This document shows, one piece after another, positions 12,295 to 22,260 of a stretch of DNA of 64,000 bases. Origin of the DNA: Daphnia pulex. Lineage: Eukaryota; Arthropoda; Branchiopoda; Diplostraca; Daphniidae. The position numbers and the translations under genes are program-made. Position 1 is the stretch's first letter, and each line of letters opens with the position of its first letter. The notes under the pieces were generated by a model, which made no database searches, was not told the origin of the DNA, and saw nothing but the letters and a program-made list of their open reading frames with translations. The DNA is taken from NCBI RefSeq assembly GCF_021134715.1, contig NC_060026.1, positions 3,038,001-3,102,000 on the forward strand. Direction: 5' to 3'.

Positions 12295-12687
12295 TCATTG
12301 ACTCCAATTTCCAAGAAGCTTCTCAATTGAAGGATACATCCATTCATCTTTGGAAAGATTACGAGCTTCTTCATTTATCTTCTTCAATCTTTCTTCGTGA
12401 GCTTCCAGCTCTGTTGAGGAAAGGATTTGGGAGATGTACCTTTCAAATGACACTTTCATGAAAGCTTGATCGGTTTTCTCCTTTTCACTCACACCTAGTT
12501 CCATTTCAGTTCGGTTTGCTCCTTGTGTAACTTTGGGAGGGATTTCTTGTTGACCAGGGGACAACATCAGTGTTCTTCTTAAATTCGCTCCAATTACTGT
12601 TAAATTTTTCAATGGAAATTTTTAAGTGATGCATCAATGCATCAAGTGGGGAAAAAAATTAATTGGCTTACAGCTGTTTTGGTTCAT
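12295..12687 (-). CDS. Small conserved-looking protein, family not recognised
   Basis: Two exons, 12672-12687 and 12295-12596, joined at GTAAGC...ACAG give 105 residues starting MNQNSLIGANLRRTL. The real start is this upstream ATG; without the first exon the frame would have to begin at a TTG. The protein is hydrophilic. Its C-terminal half is a predicted amphipathic helix with many Glu and Lys (about residues 50-90), ending in DEWMYPSIEKLLGNWSQ. There is no signal peptide or membrane segment. It converges on Trappc8 with the stops 42 bp apart. The Trp/Tyr-rich end and the clean splicing suggest a real conserved gene, but I cannot name a family or function. Confidence 0.7.
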
Positions 12688-13864
12688 CTTTAACTTGATG
12701 GAATAAACAAGAAAATCTTGGAAAAAAACTCGGAAGTCTCAAATAACTGCAAACAGTTGCAACAGCAGACGACAGAATGAATTAGTTGACAGCTGGAAGG
12801 CGGAAGCAGCACACCTTGTGGTCGCGGGAGGAATACAAATACAATCTCCCGATAAAGATTCTATCCCAAACGAAGCTGCCCCACCTATCGTCCAATTAGT
12901 TGGCGTTTTCCACTCAGGTCTTCACTACTAATTTCATTACAACATTTATTAATACTTTTTATTATATTCAAAATTGAAATTACCGTAATTTAACGTAATT
13001 TAATTACGTTATAATAGAGGAGAAGATGACGGTTATGGCAATGACGTAATCACACTTCACATAGTCAACATTGACTCATGTTAATATTGACTTGAATCTC
13101 AATGTCATTGAGGATAAAATTAATTTGATTTGTTAAACAAGAAATTTTATTGAAATAGTCAAAGGGTTTTTAGAGTATATCAATAGAGTTTAAAGCTTTA
13201 ATCGTACGAACTACCGACACAATTTCGGAGCGTGAGACCAACTAGCAAAGACAACGGGATTTTGTGGGTTACAAACTTACGATCTTTACGATGGACGTCA
13301 TTTGTATAAACAGAGCGTCTAGTAGATCGGGAAGCGAGTTTAGAAGTGAGACGAAAAAAGAGAACTCGTACAGTATATGGTTTAGTAATGGACCGTATAT
13401 CGGAAGAGAAAAATTCAGTTTATATATGTATACAAGTATACACAATGGGAGTATTACAAAAAAGGAGGGGAAATATTATTCCATTTTCATCAAAAGAAGA
13501 AGAGCGAAATTAGGTATGAGAAATTTGTTGGAAAAAAGAGATGACGTCCGAAGACGTGATTTGTTCTGCCGGTAGTTTCTTTGGAGCCCATTGAGAGTCT
13601 TTTCACAGACCGCTGACTTCCAATGGGAAAGAACCCAAAATGGGTGACTACGAAACTCAACTGCAAGTACGGACTGGAGATACTCAGCATAGAAACATGA
13701 TTTGACTCAAAGACGAAAGAAGGGTGATCCTTTCACTTTTTTCGCCATTAGAAAGCCAAAGGAAAAGAAAATCAAAGAAATCAGAACTGAAATCAATTAT
13801 CGGATGCAAAAATATGTTGTAAAGGATAAGTCTCTCAATCCCTCAAATCTAATCTCTCTTACAT
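12688..13864. other. Intergenic before the histone palindrome
   Basis: Low-complexity AT-rich sequence with several short frames (for example around 13264-13575 and 13702-13926) that have Lys/Arg/Ser-biased, uninformative translations. No splice-supported gene, RNA gene or transposon end was recognised. Confidence 0.4.
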
Positions 13865-13865
13865 C

Positions 13866-14524
13866 CATTTCTTTTCCTTTGCTTCCTTTCGTAAAAGCGG
13901 AGAGAGCAATTGGCTTCTACAAATAGGTTTTTGAAAGGTCGCGCCGTCAAAATGTTGGATGAGCTCAACATTTTGGCCACTAGGTGGCTTGTTTTGTTTA
14001 GCTCGTCATTTGCATATGATTGTCGTCTGTGTTCTTGTTTAAAATGCTGTTCTTATTTGTGTCTTAGATGAAACAAGTAATTATGGATTTGGAATGTGGT
14101 TGTGAATTTTAAAAATGAAGTGTTAGGATTGAAAGATAAGTGCTGAGGATCACAAGAATAAAACCACTGCCAGATCTTATTTGCAAACCAGGTTGGTCCA
14201 AAAGTTTTCAGTTTTCCCATGATACTAATTTGTAGTCTATACTGTTTACATGGTTTGTGATAACTTATTTTGGCGAAGTTCCAAATGCATAATGTTTCAA
14301 TGTCTCCTCTTGTTTACCTAAAATTAGCAGTTTTCCTTTGCACATTGAAATTATCGAAAAGGAAGGACATTCAGATGGAACCAGTAGTTAGCGATAAGAA
14401 AGAGTATTCTTTATTGTAGGCCAGTCCTTTTCATTGACATCAGTCTGTGACGTCAAGAAAGATTTACAAGAATATTGTAATGAAAATCATGGGTGGTTGG
14501 TAATCTTTTTCTTTAGTAAATGGT
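13866..14524. other. Left-arm flank outside H3 (mirrored at 33096-33754)
   Basis: Sequence shared by both arms outside the H3 genes. No gene was recognised. It contains the purine-rich histone downstream element next to the H3 stem-loop and otherwise AT-rich DNA. Confidence 0.45.
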
Positions 14525-14540
14525 GGCCCTGAAAAGGGCC
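14525..14540 (-). terminator. Histone 3' stem-loop (H3, left)
   Basis: The minus strand reads GGCCCTTTTCAGGGCC followed by ACCA, the stem-loop bound by SLBP for poly(A)-independent 3' processing. It lies about 30 bp past the stop, and a purine-rich AAAGAAAAAGA element follows (U7 snRNP binding site type). Confidence 0.95.
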
Positions 14541-14569
14541 GATTGGTTAGTCAAAATGGAATAGGTCGC

Positions 14570-15166
<597 letters not shown>

Positions 15167-15204
15167 TCAACCAATGCGGATGGATTTCCCACCGGATCGA
15201 TTGG

Positions 15205-15213
15205 TATATAAAG
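15205..15213 (+). promoter_or_regulatory. TATA box of H4 (left)
   Basis: TATATAAAG, 67 bp upstream of the H4 ATG, followed by an ACATTCGACATTCAG stretch that probably contains the transcription start. The mirror is at 32407-32415. Confidence 0.85.
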
Positions 15214-15264
15214 CGGCCCTGGTGGAAACATTCGACATTCAGTTTGTTCTTGTACTTTCTCTGA

Positions 15265-15591
<327 letters not shown>

Positions 15592-15632
15592 ATCTGATCT
15601 TGATTTTCAAACTCTGATCTTTCAATCCAATC

Positions 15633-15648
15633 GGCCCTTTTCAGGGCC
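15633..15648 (+). terminator. Histone 3' stem-loop (H4, left)
   Basis: GGCCCTTTTCAGGGCC then ACCA, 41 bp past the H4 stop. An AAAGAAAAAGA downstream element follows. Confidence 0.95.
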
Positions 15649-16389
15649 ACCATTTACTTAAAGAAAAAGATTTCTCAACCACTTAAACCATATTCTTAAA
15701 GTCGACTTTCTATTAACAAGAAAAACAAACAATCCGATTTGATACAGGCGTTGGAGCAATAATTATTAACTATTAACTAAGTGTTCGTGCATGATAACAA
15801 ATATTTTTCTAGATATAAAGCTGGCATGAAACGTAATTCACTGTTTTTAGCCGACATGAATCGGAAAATACGAGATGCTTCTTAGATTTTACGGAGTATA
15901 ATTTTTAGATATTTCCTACTTTAATTTTCGTACATTTCTGGAGTTGTTTTTAGCTACTGAAAACTTATTTCGTCACTTCGGTTGATCTTCATCTGAATCA
16001 CCATTTGAATGAAATGAAAACGCTGTGGCATAGATCAAAACTGTCTAGATATGTTGATTTTTCATCGCTTTCTTTCAATTTCTACTTTTAATTGAATAAA
16101 AAACTGAATTTGAAACATTTAATAACTTTCCGTCATATTGAACAAGAAATTCGATTTGCTTAGTATATAAAAGTTACGTTATTGCTACGGGGAGACCAAT
16201 TTCGCGATCCGTTTTCTGTCTATTCAACGCATTGTGTCGAATCTGCCAAACTTGAAATACAGCAGAAGAGCGTACTATGTCTAGATACAAAGCGTTACGT
16301 TCCGTCACACAAGTTGGGTCAAGTTTTGGACTCCATTAGACAAAAGTGTCAAAAGCAGTTAATTGTTTTCATTTCTTGAATATTTTGGT
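15649..16389. other. Spacer between the H4 and H2B 3' ends (left)
   Basis: About 740 bp between two convergent histone 3' ends. The sequence is AT-rich and mirrored in the right arm (31231-31971). A short frame at 16182-16379 has no similarity to known proteins. Nothing else seen. Confidence 0.45.
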
Positions 16390-16405
16390 GGCCCTGAAAA
16401 GGGCC
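16390..16405 (-). terminator. Histone 3' stem-loop (H2B, left)
   Basis: Minus strand GGCCCTTTTCAGGGCC with ACCA after it, 36 bp past the H2B stop. Confidence 0.95.
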
Positions 16406-16441
16406 GTTTGGTTTGTAGGTAGAGAGACCAAGAGGAACAAT

Positions 16442-16813
16442 CTACTTGGTGCTGGTGTACTTGGTCACTGCCTTGGTGCCTTCAGACACGGCGTGCTTGG
16501 CCAACTCACCGGGCAAGAGCAGACGGACGGCCGTCTGGATTTCCCGGCTAGTGATGGTCGACCGCTTGTTGTAGTGGGCGAGACGGGACGACTCTCCAGC
16601 GATACGCTCGAAAATGTCGTTGACGAAGCTGTTCATGATGGTCATGGCTTTGGAGGAGATGCCAGTGTCGGGGTGGACCTGCTTCAAGACTTTGTAGATG
16701 TAAATGGCGTAGCTCTCCTTCCTCTTGCGCTTCTTCTTCTTGTCTCCCTTGGCGATGTTCTTCTGGGCCTTGCCGGCCTTCTTCGCAGCTTTTCCGCTAA
16801 CCTTGGGGGGCAT
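16442..16813 (-). CDS. H2B: Histone H2B
   Basis: Core histone, 123 residues, starting [18 protein letters not shown]. The start at 16813 is chosen because PPK is the conserved N-terminus; the open frame runs 12 codons further upstream without H2B similarity. The histone fold begins at [20 protein letters not shown] and the C-terminus is AVTKYTSTK, with the conserved ubiquitylation-site lysine. Intronless and divergent from H2A across 387 bp. A weak TATA-like AAATAAATAC lies upstream on the minus strand. Confidence 0.98.
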   Translation of the reverse strand: MPPKVSGKAAKKAGKAQKNIAKGDKKKKRKRKESYAIYIYKVLKQVHPDTGISSKAMTIMNSFVNDIFERIAGESSRLAHYNKRSTITSREIQTAVRLLLPGELAKHAVSEGTKAVTKYTSTK

Positions 16814-17200
16814 TCTGAGACTTGGGGTAAATCTGAGATTACTAGGCAAATACCAGTGACGGTTGTTTGTCTGACGAGGGTATTTATTTCATATCTTGTT
16901 CACCCTCTTTACCTGACAGAAGCAAATTCTTCCGACTCGAGGACCAATCGAGTAGCCAGCAGATGTTCCAATTGTTCCGTGTTCCAGCGCAGAAGGAGGA
17001 GGAGCTTCTGGTAGTAAACACAATCTTCCTTGTGTTACACGAAATAATGGCGGGAATATGTTTTACAGCTGCCCTTCCGATTGGTTTAAAATGATCTCAA
17101 TCCGATCCTGGTGACTATATAAGCCTCAACATCTTTTTCAAACTTTACCATTTCGTTCCTTGATTTTAGGAACCACGTTCACTTACTCTACACCTCAACC
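16814..17200. promoter_or_regulatory. Divergent H2B/H2A promoter (left)
   Basis: Shared intergenic region of the two head-to-head genes. TATATAAG at 17116-17123 serves H2A. For H2B only a weak AT-rich box at about 16880-16889 is seen. Mirrored at 30420-30806. Confidence 0.7.
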
Positions 17201-17581
17201 ATGTCTGGCCGTGGCAAAGGAGGCAAAGTCAAGGGAAAGTCAAAGACCCGTTCCAGCAGAGCCGGACTTCAATTCCCCGTCGGTCGTATCCACCGAATGC
17301 TCCGCAAAGGATCGTACGCTGAGCGCGTCGGTGCCGGTGCCCCCGTCTACTTGGCTGCCGTCATGGAGTACTTGGCCGCTGAGGTCCTCGAGTTGGCCGG
17401 TAACGCCGCCCGTGACAACAAGAAGACCCGCATCATCCCTCGTCACTTGCAATTGGCCATCCGCAACGACGAAGAGTTGAACAAACTTCTCTCCGGTGTC
17501 ACCATCGCTCAGGGTGGTGTTTTGCCCAACATCCAGGCTGTTCTCTTGCCCAAGAAGACCGACAAACCCGCCAAGGCTTAA
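17201..17581 (+). CDS. H2A: Histone H2A (canonical)
   Basis: Core histone, 126 residues, starting [20 protein letters not shown]. It has the full acidic patch (LEYL, AEVLEL, RNDEEL) and the docking segment [15 protein letters not shown], and ends TDKPAKA. The C-terminus lacks the SQ(E/D) tail of H2A.X and the signatures of H2A.Z. Intronless, TATA-driven, 3' stem-loop 23 bp past the stop. Useful contrast with the divergent H2A-like gene at 3944-4496. Confidence 0.99.
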   Translation: MSGRGKGGKVKGKSKTRSSRAGLQFPVGRIHRMLRKGSYAERVGAGAPVYLAAVMEYLAAEVLELAGNAARDNKKTRIIPRHLQLAIRNDEELNKLLSGVTIAQGGVLPNIQAVLLPKKTDKPAKA

Positions 17582-17604
17582 ACTTCTCCCGTCCTTAAAT
17601 AAAC

Positions 17605-17620
17605 GGCCCTTTTCAGGGCC
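17605..17620 (+). terminator. Histone 3' stem-loop (H2A, left)
   Basis: GGCCCTTTTCAGGGCC then ACCA, 23 bp after the H2A stop. Confidence 0.95.
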
Positions 17621-17787
17621 ACCAATTTATTTTTGAAAAAAAGAATTTGCTTAGTGCTACATTTCGTACATTTCAATCTGGTTTTGGCAATTATTACTTG
17701 CGCAAATTTTCTGATTTATCGCAAGGTGGCACTCTTGAATTGTTTTAATTCAACTTAATTCGTCTGCTGGTATTTCGTTTGTCCAAC

Positions 17788-18242
17788 CACAGATAAAGAC
17801 CACTGGTTGAAGCTCTCCATAAGAGAATTAACATGGCCAACTGTCGCCAATATTCTTGCTACCCTTCCTCCGATTTCTCCAATCTTGGACTACTTGTCCT
17901 GCCCTCTAGTGTACGTTTTCATCTCTACACTCTGCTTAATTCTATTCAATTGCAATGATTTAATTGATTTCTCTGCTTTTTCAATTGGCAAACGTCAAAA
18001 TTAAATACAATTTGACTTCTTAATAAAAAATGTTAAGGCAAAATTACCTAAAACTATTAAACGCCAGCAAAGAATTTTACCAAGACAGAAGGGAAACAAT
18101 CTTCGTCTGCAAAACCCTTCGTAGCCTCGGTGCAGTACAGTACTTTGTCCGCTAGAGGCACTACAAGCACTCCAAGAACTCGGGGTCAGTAGGGATAGGG
18201 CTAAAAGGATAGCACAGCATCAACCAGTGGTCTTTATCTATG
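17788..18242. mobile_element. MITE 1, left arm only (455 bp)
   Basis: Non-autonomous DNA transposon. Terminal inverted repeats of about 23 bp begin CA(C/T)AGATAAAGACCACTGG, with one mismatch. A perfect 7-bp target duplication GTCCAAC flanks it at 17781-17787 and 18243-18249. The mirrored site in the right arm has a single GTCCAAC and no element, so both ends are exact. It carries no coding capacity. A CA...TG end with a 7-bp duplication does not settle the superfamily; P-like or Dada-like are possible. Confidence 0.93.
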
Positions 18243-18249
18243 GTCCAAC

Positions 18250-18535
18250 TGTGAGAGAAAAACATTTCTCATGATATTTCGATGAAATGGATGTATTTTA
18301 CATGTTATTTTCGTATAAATTCATTTGTTTCTTTTCTGTTCTTTTAAGTTAACTCTTCTCTTTTTTTCTGATCCACCTTGTTCAAATTCATGCAACCTTG
18401 CCCACTCCCCCTCAATTTCAGTCCAAAATATTCAAAATGGTCGCCGCCTGGATTGCTGGTGCTGATGGAATGGAATTCTTATCTCAGTGATTTGGTAATT
18501 GTTATATTTTTCTTGGATTGTTCTATGATAGCACT
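18250..18535. other. Arm DNA between the two MITEs
   Basis: Mirrored in the right arm (about 29547-29832). Contains a good 3' splice-like tract followed by a 17-codon frame (MVAAWIAGADGMEFLSQ), too short to call. No gene supported. Confidence 0.35.
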
Positions 18536-18542
18536 ATTAGAG

Positions 18543-19007
18543 CATAGCCTACTTTATTATAGGAAGCCCAACGGTTTGGGCTTTTTTTGGAAGCCAATTT
18601 GGGTTCCCTTCCTCTTATTTGGCTCCGCCCTAAGTGGACCCACGGGAGCCAATTTATCGTCTAGTGGCGATATTTGAAAACACGGATTTGTTTACGTTTC
18701 TATCGATATGATTGTTAAATGGCTACGAAGGGCCATTCACTAAACAATAATGTCCACCGTTCCATGTAACATTGTCATGAAATCCCTCACGGCAACATAT
18801 TAATGGTGCGTTCATAAATTACAGGGTTCCCCCAAACCATAACATTCGAAATTTCGGAGGGCGTGTCATTATTTCGCTCACCAGATGGCCCCCCTGGGTC
18901 CACTTGGAAGATGCGAAATCGGAGGAAAGGTGAGCAAAGTAGGCTTCACTTTTCCAACACGCGAGAGATATCCTTCCTTTGGGCTTCCTATAATAAAGTA
19001 GGCTATG
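18543..19007. mobile_element. MITE 2, left arm only (465 bp)
   Basis: Non-autonomous DNA transposon with perfect terminal inverted repeats of about 29 bp beginning CATAGCCTACTTTATTATAG. The 7-bp target duplication ATTAGAG lies at 18536-18542 and 19008-19014. The right arm keeps the uninterrupted site with one ATTAGAG. The TIRs differ from MITE 1, but the CA...TG ends and 7-bp duplication are shared, so the same transposase type may mobilise both. No transposase is seen in the window. Confidence 0.95.
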
Positions 19008-19014
19008 ATTAGAG

Positions 19015-19629
19015 TATCTGTCTGTCTGGTGTTTCATTTTTACCAAAACACTTTGCGACCAACTTGAAAAAGAACTTGGATGGCTGTAAAGTGTAAAGAA
19101 GAGTTTACTTCATATGTATTTTTGGTCAATATTTTTTGGTCTTTATTCTTAAGGTTGGGTTAGTTAAACTTTAAATGGTTTAATAGATTACACACTATTT
19201 ATATTCTCATTTCATTCTTGACTCAATATCTTCAGGTAATATCTTCAACTTAAGGTTTCGTGTGTCATGGGTGCTTGTGACAATAGAGATGAAATTGTCC
19301 ATTTCAAGCCGTGTCTTACAAAACTAAGGAAATTCTATTTGCAAGGTAGTTATTTTGATTAACATTTATTTTTATTACTGTGTGTGATATTTAAGATGGT
19401 CATGCATAATTAAGTAGAAAACCTTTCTGACAAAACATGGTTTTCCAGTCGTTGCTGGATGGATTGTTTTGAGGGTAGTTCCCATGTCTAAAGACCAATC
19501 CTAGCCTACACCTCACCAAGAGGATTCTTTCGACATATGTGTGTTGATCCCTTTGTATGCAGAGGTACTGTATATTTTCAACATGTTCCAACTGATGCAG
19601 TGTTTATTAATTATTTTTCAATTACCATT
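19015..19629. other. Arm DNA upstream of the small repeat-protein genes (left)
   Basis: AT-rich, mirrored at about 28925-29539. The frame at 19400-19591 has no recognisable similarity. Nothing else seen. Confidence 0.35.
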
Positions 19630-20560
19630 GTAGAGTTCAACCTACAGACGGGCCGGCAAGTTTGCATGTCCTTCACGCTTGAAGGTCGCGGGAAACATAA
19701 CGAGTATTACTGTCAATGCGGTGTTGTAGAGTTTGGGTGAGAATTAATTGGACGTGTTGCATCATTATCAAGCAGGTACAATAGCCTCAAAGCTCAGCCA
19801 TTTGGTATTCATTTTGATATTGGTTTTTGTAGACCCATCCCCAGCAACGTCAACCTAAAGAAGGAAAGGCTAGTTTTCATTTCCTTCACGCTCGAAGGTC
19901 ACGGAGGAGAGGTTGGGTGAGGACGACACGTGTTACATCATTATCAAGTAGGTACAATAGCCGTAAGGCTTAAGAGATGGGTCAGGGTGAGAAAAAGTCG
20001 TATAAAAGGAGAGAGAAAAGATCTAAGAAATCAGTTGGGGCAGCATCTCCGACACGGCAACAACTGCTGTGCACTATTTGTCACTAAATCGCAATCATGA
20101 GTAAATATTCTGTTACTTGTGTTTATGTATTATATTAATTTCTATTGTTTTTTGTCAGTTATTATTGCATATTAATGTTCAAATTATTTATTGTCTAGTC
20201 AATTATGGCGTTGTGCTGCTGTTGGTTGTTGTCCTTAAATACTACACCACCAAGACTACAATTTATGCTGCCCGAGCTGCATCACCAAAGAGCCCTAGTA
20301 CTACATCGTGATTCCATTTTTTTAAGCAAAATCCATTTGGTATTAATTTTGATATTGTTTGTTGCAGACCCACCCCCAGCAACGTCAACCTGCAGAAGGA
20401 AAGGCCAGTTTGTATGTCGTTCACTTTCGAAGGTCACGGAGATCATTACGTAAAACTGTCAATGCGGTGGTGTAGAGGTTGGGTGAGAACGGGAAGTGTT
20501 TGCTTCATTATCAAGCAGGTAAAATAGCCGCAAGGCTTAAGAGAGGGGTCAGGGTGAGAA
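19630..20560 (+). repeat. Three diverged tandem copies of a promoter block (left)
   Basis: Blocks starting near 19630, 19830 and 20366 share an AACCT...AAGG lead-in, the box CCTTCACGCTTGAAGG or a variant, a GTTGGGTGAG tract and a TCATTATCAAG(C/T)AGGTA tract. The second and third copies are followed by GTATAAAAGGAGAGAG (TATA boxes near 19999 and 20569). They form the duplicated 5' regions of the two small genes downstream. Mirrored in the right arm at about 27994-28924. Confidence 0.75.
20097..20311 (+). CDS. Truncated small secreted Tyr/Thr-rich protein (left copy 1)
   Basis: Two exons, 20097-20100 (ATG plus one base) and 20199-20311, give 38 residues. MINYGVVLLLVVVL, a signal-peptide-like core, is followed directly by KYYTTKTTIYAARAASPKSPSTTS. 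A TATA box (GTATAAAAGG) lies about 95 bp upstream of the ATG. The YYTTK unit and the exon plan match the longer neighbour at 20814-21310. Most of the repeat region is missing, so it looks like a deletion derivative that still has an intact frame. Whether the peptide is made is unknown. Confidence 0.55.
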
Positions 20561-20813
20561 AAAGTAGTATAAAAGGAGAGAGAAAAGGCCATAAAAATCA
20601 GTTGAGTGAGCATCTCTGACACGGAACCGCATCAACTGCTGTACACTATTTGTCACCAACTGCATTCTCCAACGTAATACCAGTTCGCAACCAACTGGTA
20701 AATTTTATTTAATTTTTACATAGAGTTTTGTATCAGTTTTCACTTTATTTTTTTTTGTTTGTTAATATGTCGGTTATTATTGAAAATTAATGTTCAAATT
20801 ATGTTCCGTCTAG

Positions 20814-21310
20814 TTAACTATGGCGTCGTGCTGCTGTTGGTTGTTGTATCCTTGATGGTTGGGTCGACCACTGGTGTACCGATGTTTCGTGGGTATGGTT
20901 GATACCAAACCGCAACGCCGCCGTTTTACTACACAACAACAACGTGCGCAACAACCGGATACTACACTACCAAGCCCACTGAGTATTACACCACAACCTA
21001 TGATGTCCCGAACTACTACACCGAAGCCTCAAAGTATAATTCTGCCTCGAGTTACACCACCAAGGCAGCGGAGTACTACACCACCAAGGCAGCGGAGTAC
21101 TACACCACCAAGGCAGCGGAGTACTACACCACCAAGGCAGCGGAGTACTACACCACCAAGGCAGCGGAGTACTACACCACCATGTATGCTGCCCTTGCCT
21201 TTAAGATCGAGGCTCCCAAGCACTACTCTCTTCCCAGCTACAACACCGAGGTTCCAGCTTATTACACCACCAAATCGGTTAAATATTACACAGAAACGCC
21301 CAAGTACTAG
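20814..21310 (+). pseudogene. Broken YYTTK-repeat secreted protein gene (left copy 2)
   Basis: Related to arthropod cuticle-like or glue-like proteins with tandem Tyr-Tyr-Thr-Thr-Lys units; the exact role is unknown. Exon 2 begins at the acceptor GTCTAG and encodes NYGVVLLLVVVSLMVGSTTG (signal-peptide type). An in-frame TGA follows at 20900-20902, after FRGYG. The same frame then continues with YQTATPPFYY and five 24-bp units coding TKAAEYYT, ending in a TAG at 21308. The ATG that lies in exon 1 of copy 1 is ACTG here, so the start is also missing. A TATA box is still present near 20569. Both defects are shared by the right-arm copy. Confidence 0.75.
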
Positions 21311-21721
21311 TATTTTGTCCACTTTGCGTCAGTTGTCTATTGGTGTTGGATTTCTTCAAGACCGGTATGCTGGATTGTGAATTATTTGTTTATGTTTTAG
21401 AGGTGACTACTTCCTTATTCATACGGACATGTTCTTGTGGTTCGACGATGATATTTCAAGGATTAGTTACGAAAGAGACTTGTATCTGTAGATTTTATAA
21501 AATCTTATAAATAATGGGAAAGTGGTTGACCTTTGTAAAAATGAAAGACTTTGAAGTTGTGAGAAATATATTGATACAATTCATAAACAAAACTTGGTAT
21601 AAAATAGAAACAATGAACAAAAAACTTATTAAAAGAATTGTGTTATATTGTCCCACCTCCTCCCACAATTCCTCCACATTTTACAGTCACATACAAACAT
21701 ACACATATACATACACTTAAG
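21311..21721. other. Arm DNA 3' of the repeat-protein pseudogene (left)
   Basis: Mirrored at about 26856-27266. AT-rich, with a run of CATACA repeats near 21688-21718. No gene recognised. Confidence 0.4.
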
Positions 21722-21997
21722 TTAACCCATTGGCTGCCACGCCATACAACCCGTAGGTTGCTCTCTACTAATCTACGCGCCACGTCTGAAGGATCCATGA
21801 CCAAGTGGGACTTGCCATTGCTGACAAGTCCGTGCTGAAAAGGGGAAACTATGGTGCATTGCCTGAAACAGGCGCCTTGCGGCAAATTTTGGGCTTGGCG
21901 ACTCTCCGACCCCGCGGCTTGTAAACCACGAGACCGAACAGCGCGGCCCGTGCTAAGGAGCTAGGGGAAAACAAAGGCGTGGCAGACAACGGGTTAA
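21722..21997. mobile_element. piggyBac-like MITE (left arm copy)
   Basis: About 276 bp including the flanking TTAA at both ends. Inverted termini read TTAACCC(A/G)TTG(G/T)CTGCCACGCC with two mismatches. TTAA targets and a CCC start are the hallmarks of the piggyBac superfamily. No transposase. The mirror copy is at 26579-26854, so this insertion predates the inverted duplication. Confidence 0.8.
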
Positions 21998-22022
21998 CTA
22001 ACACTAACACAAACATATTACC

Positions 22023-22107
22023 AACAACAAATGATGATCCACGCTGACATTTTGGAGATACCGGCGACGTTTTAGTGTCCATCTTCTCGACGTTTCCTCT
22101 CATTACC
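22023..22107 (-). other. Exon-like block B (left arm)
   Basis: On the minus strand, TTTATTCAG precedes an open block coding VMRGNVEKMDTKTSPVSPKC and ending GTTG before GTAATATG. It would join in frame to exon-like block A (22930-23185). Mirror at 26470-26554. Unknown identity, possibly a fragment of a host gene. Confidence 0.35.
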
Positions 22108-22260
22108 TGAATAAAAAGAAAACAATTCTTATTAAGTGACATGCCAATTAAAGTAACGTAATAGTCACATAATACATATAGGTTCATTGTTCTGGTTTTT
22201 TTGCTCAAAACTTTAAAGGCGCGCTTTAAATTGCTTAAAATCTACCTAACAATATTGAGA

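Noticed and set aside
13264-13575. 103-codon frame in the intergenic DNA before the palindrome
   Set aside because: Biased Lys/Arg/Ser composition, no domain, no splice signals, no mirrored copy.
16346-17014. 222-codon frame antisense to H2B (mirror at 30606-31274)
   Set aside because: It is the shadow of the conserved H2B frame and its promoter. The translation has no domain, and its length follows from the codon bias of the histone gene.
18437-18490. 17-codon frame MVAAWIAGADGMEFLSQ after a good acceptor tract, in both arms
   Set aside because: Too short, no partner exon, and one nonsynonymous difference between arms. Not enough to call.
18378-18677. Frame starting in arm DNA and running into MITE 2
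   Set aside because: Crosses the transposon boundary. The empty site in the other arm shows it is a chance fusion.
19630-19745. CCTTCACGCTTGAAGG box as a heat-shock element
   Set aside because: The spacing does not fit the nGAAnnTTCn array of heat-shock elements. Kept only as an unnamed conserved box.
21849-22208. 119-codon frame over exon-like block B and the piggyBac-like MITE
   Set aside because: Most of it reads through the MITE, so it is not a natural protein. Only the short upstream block is listed as exon-like.
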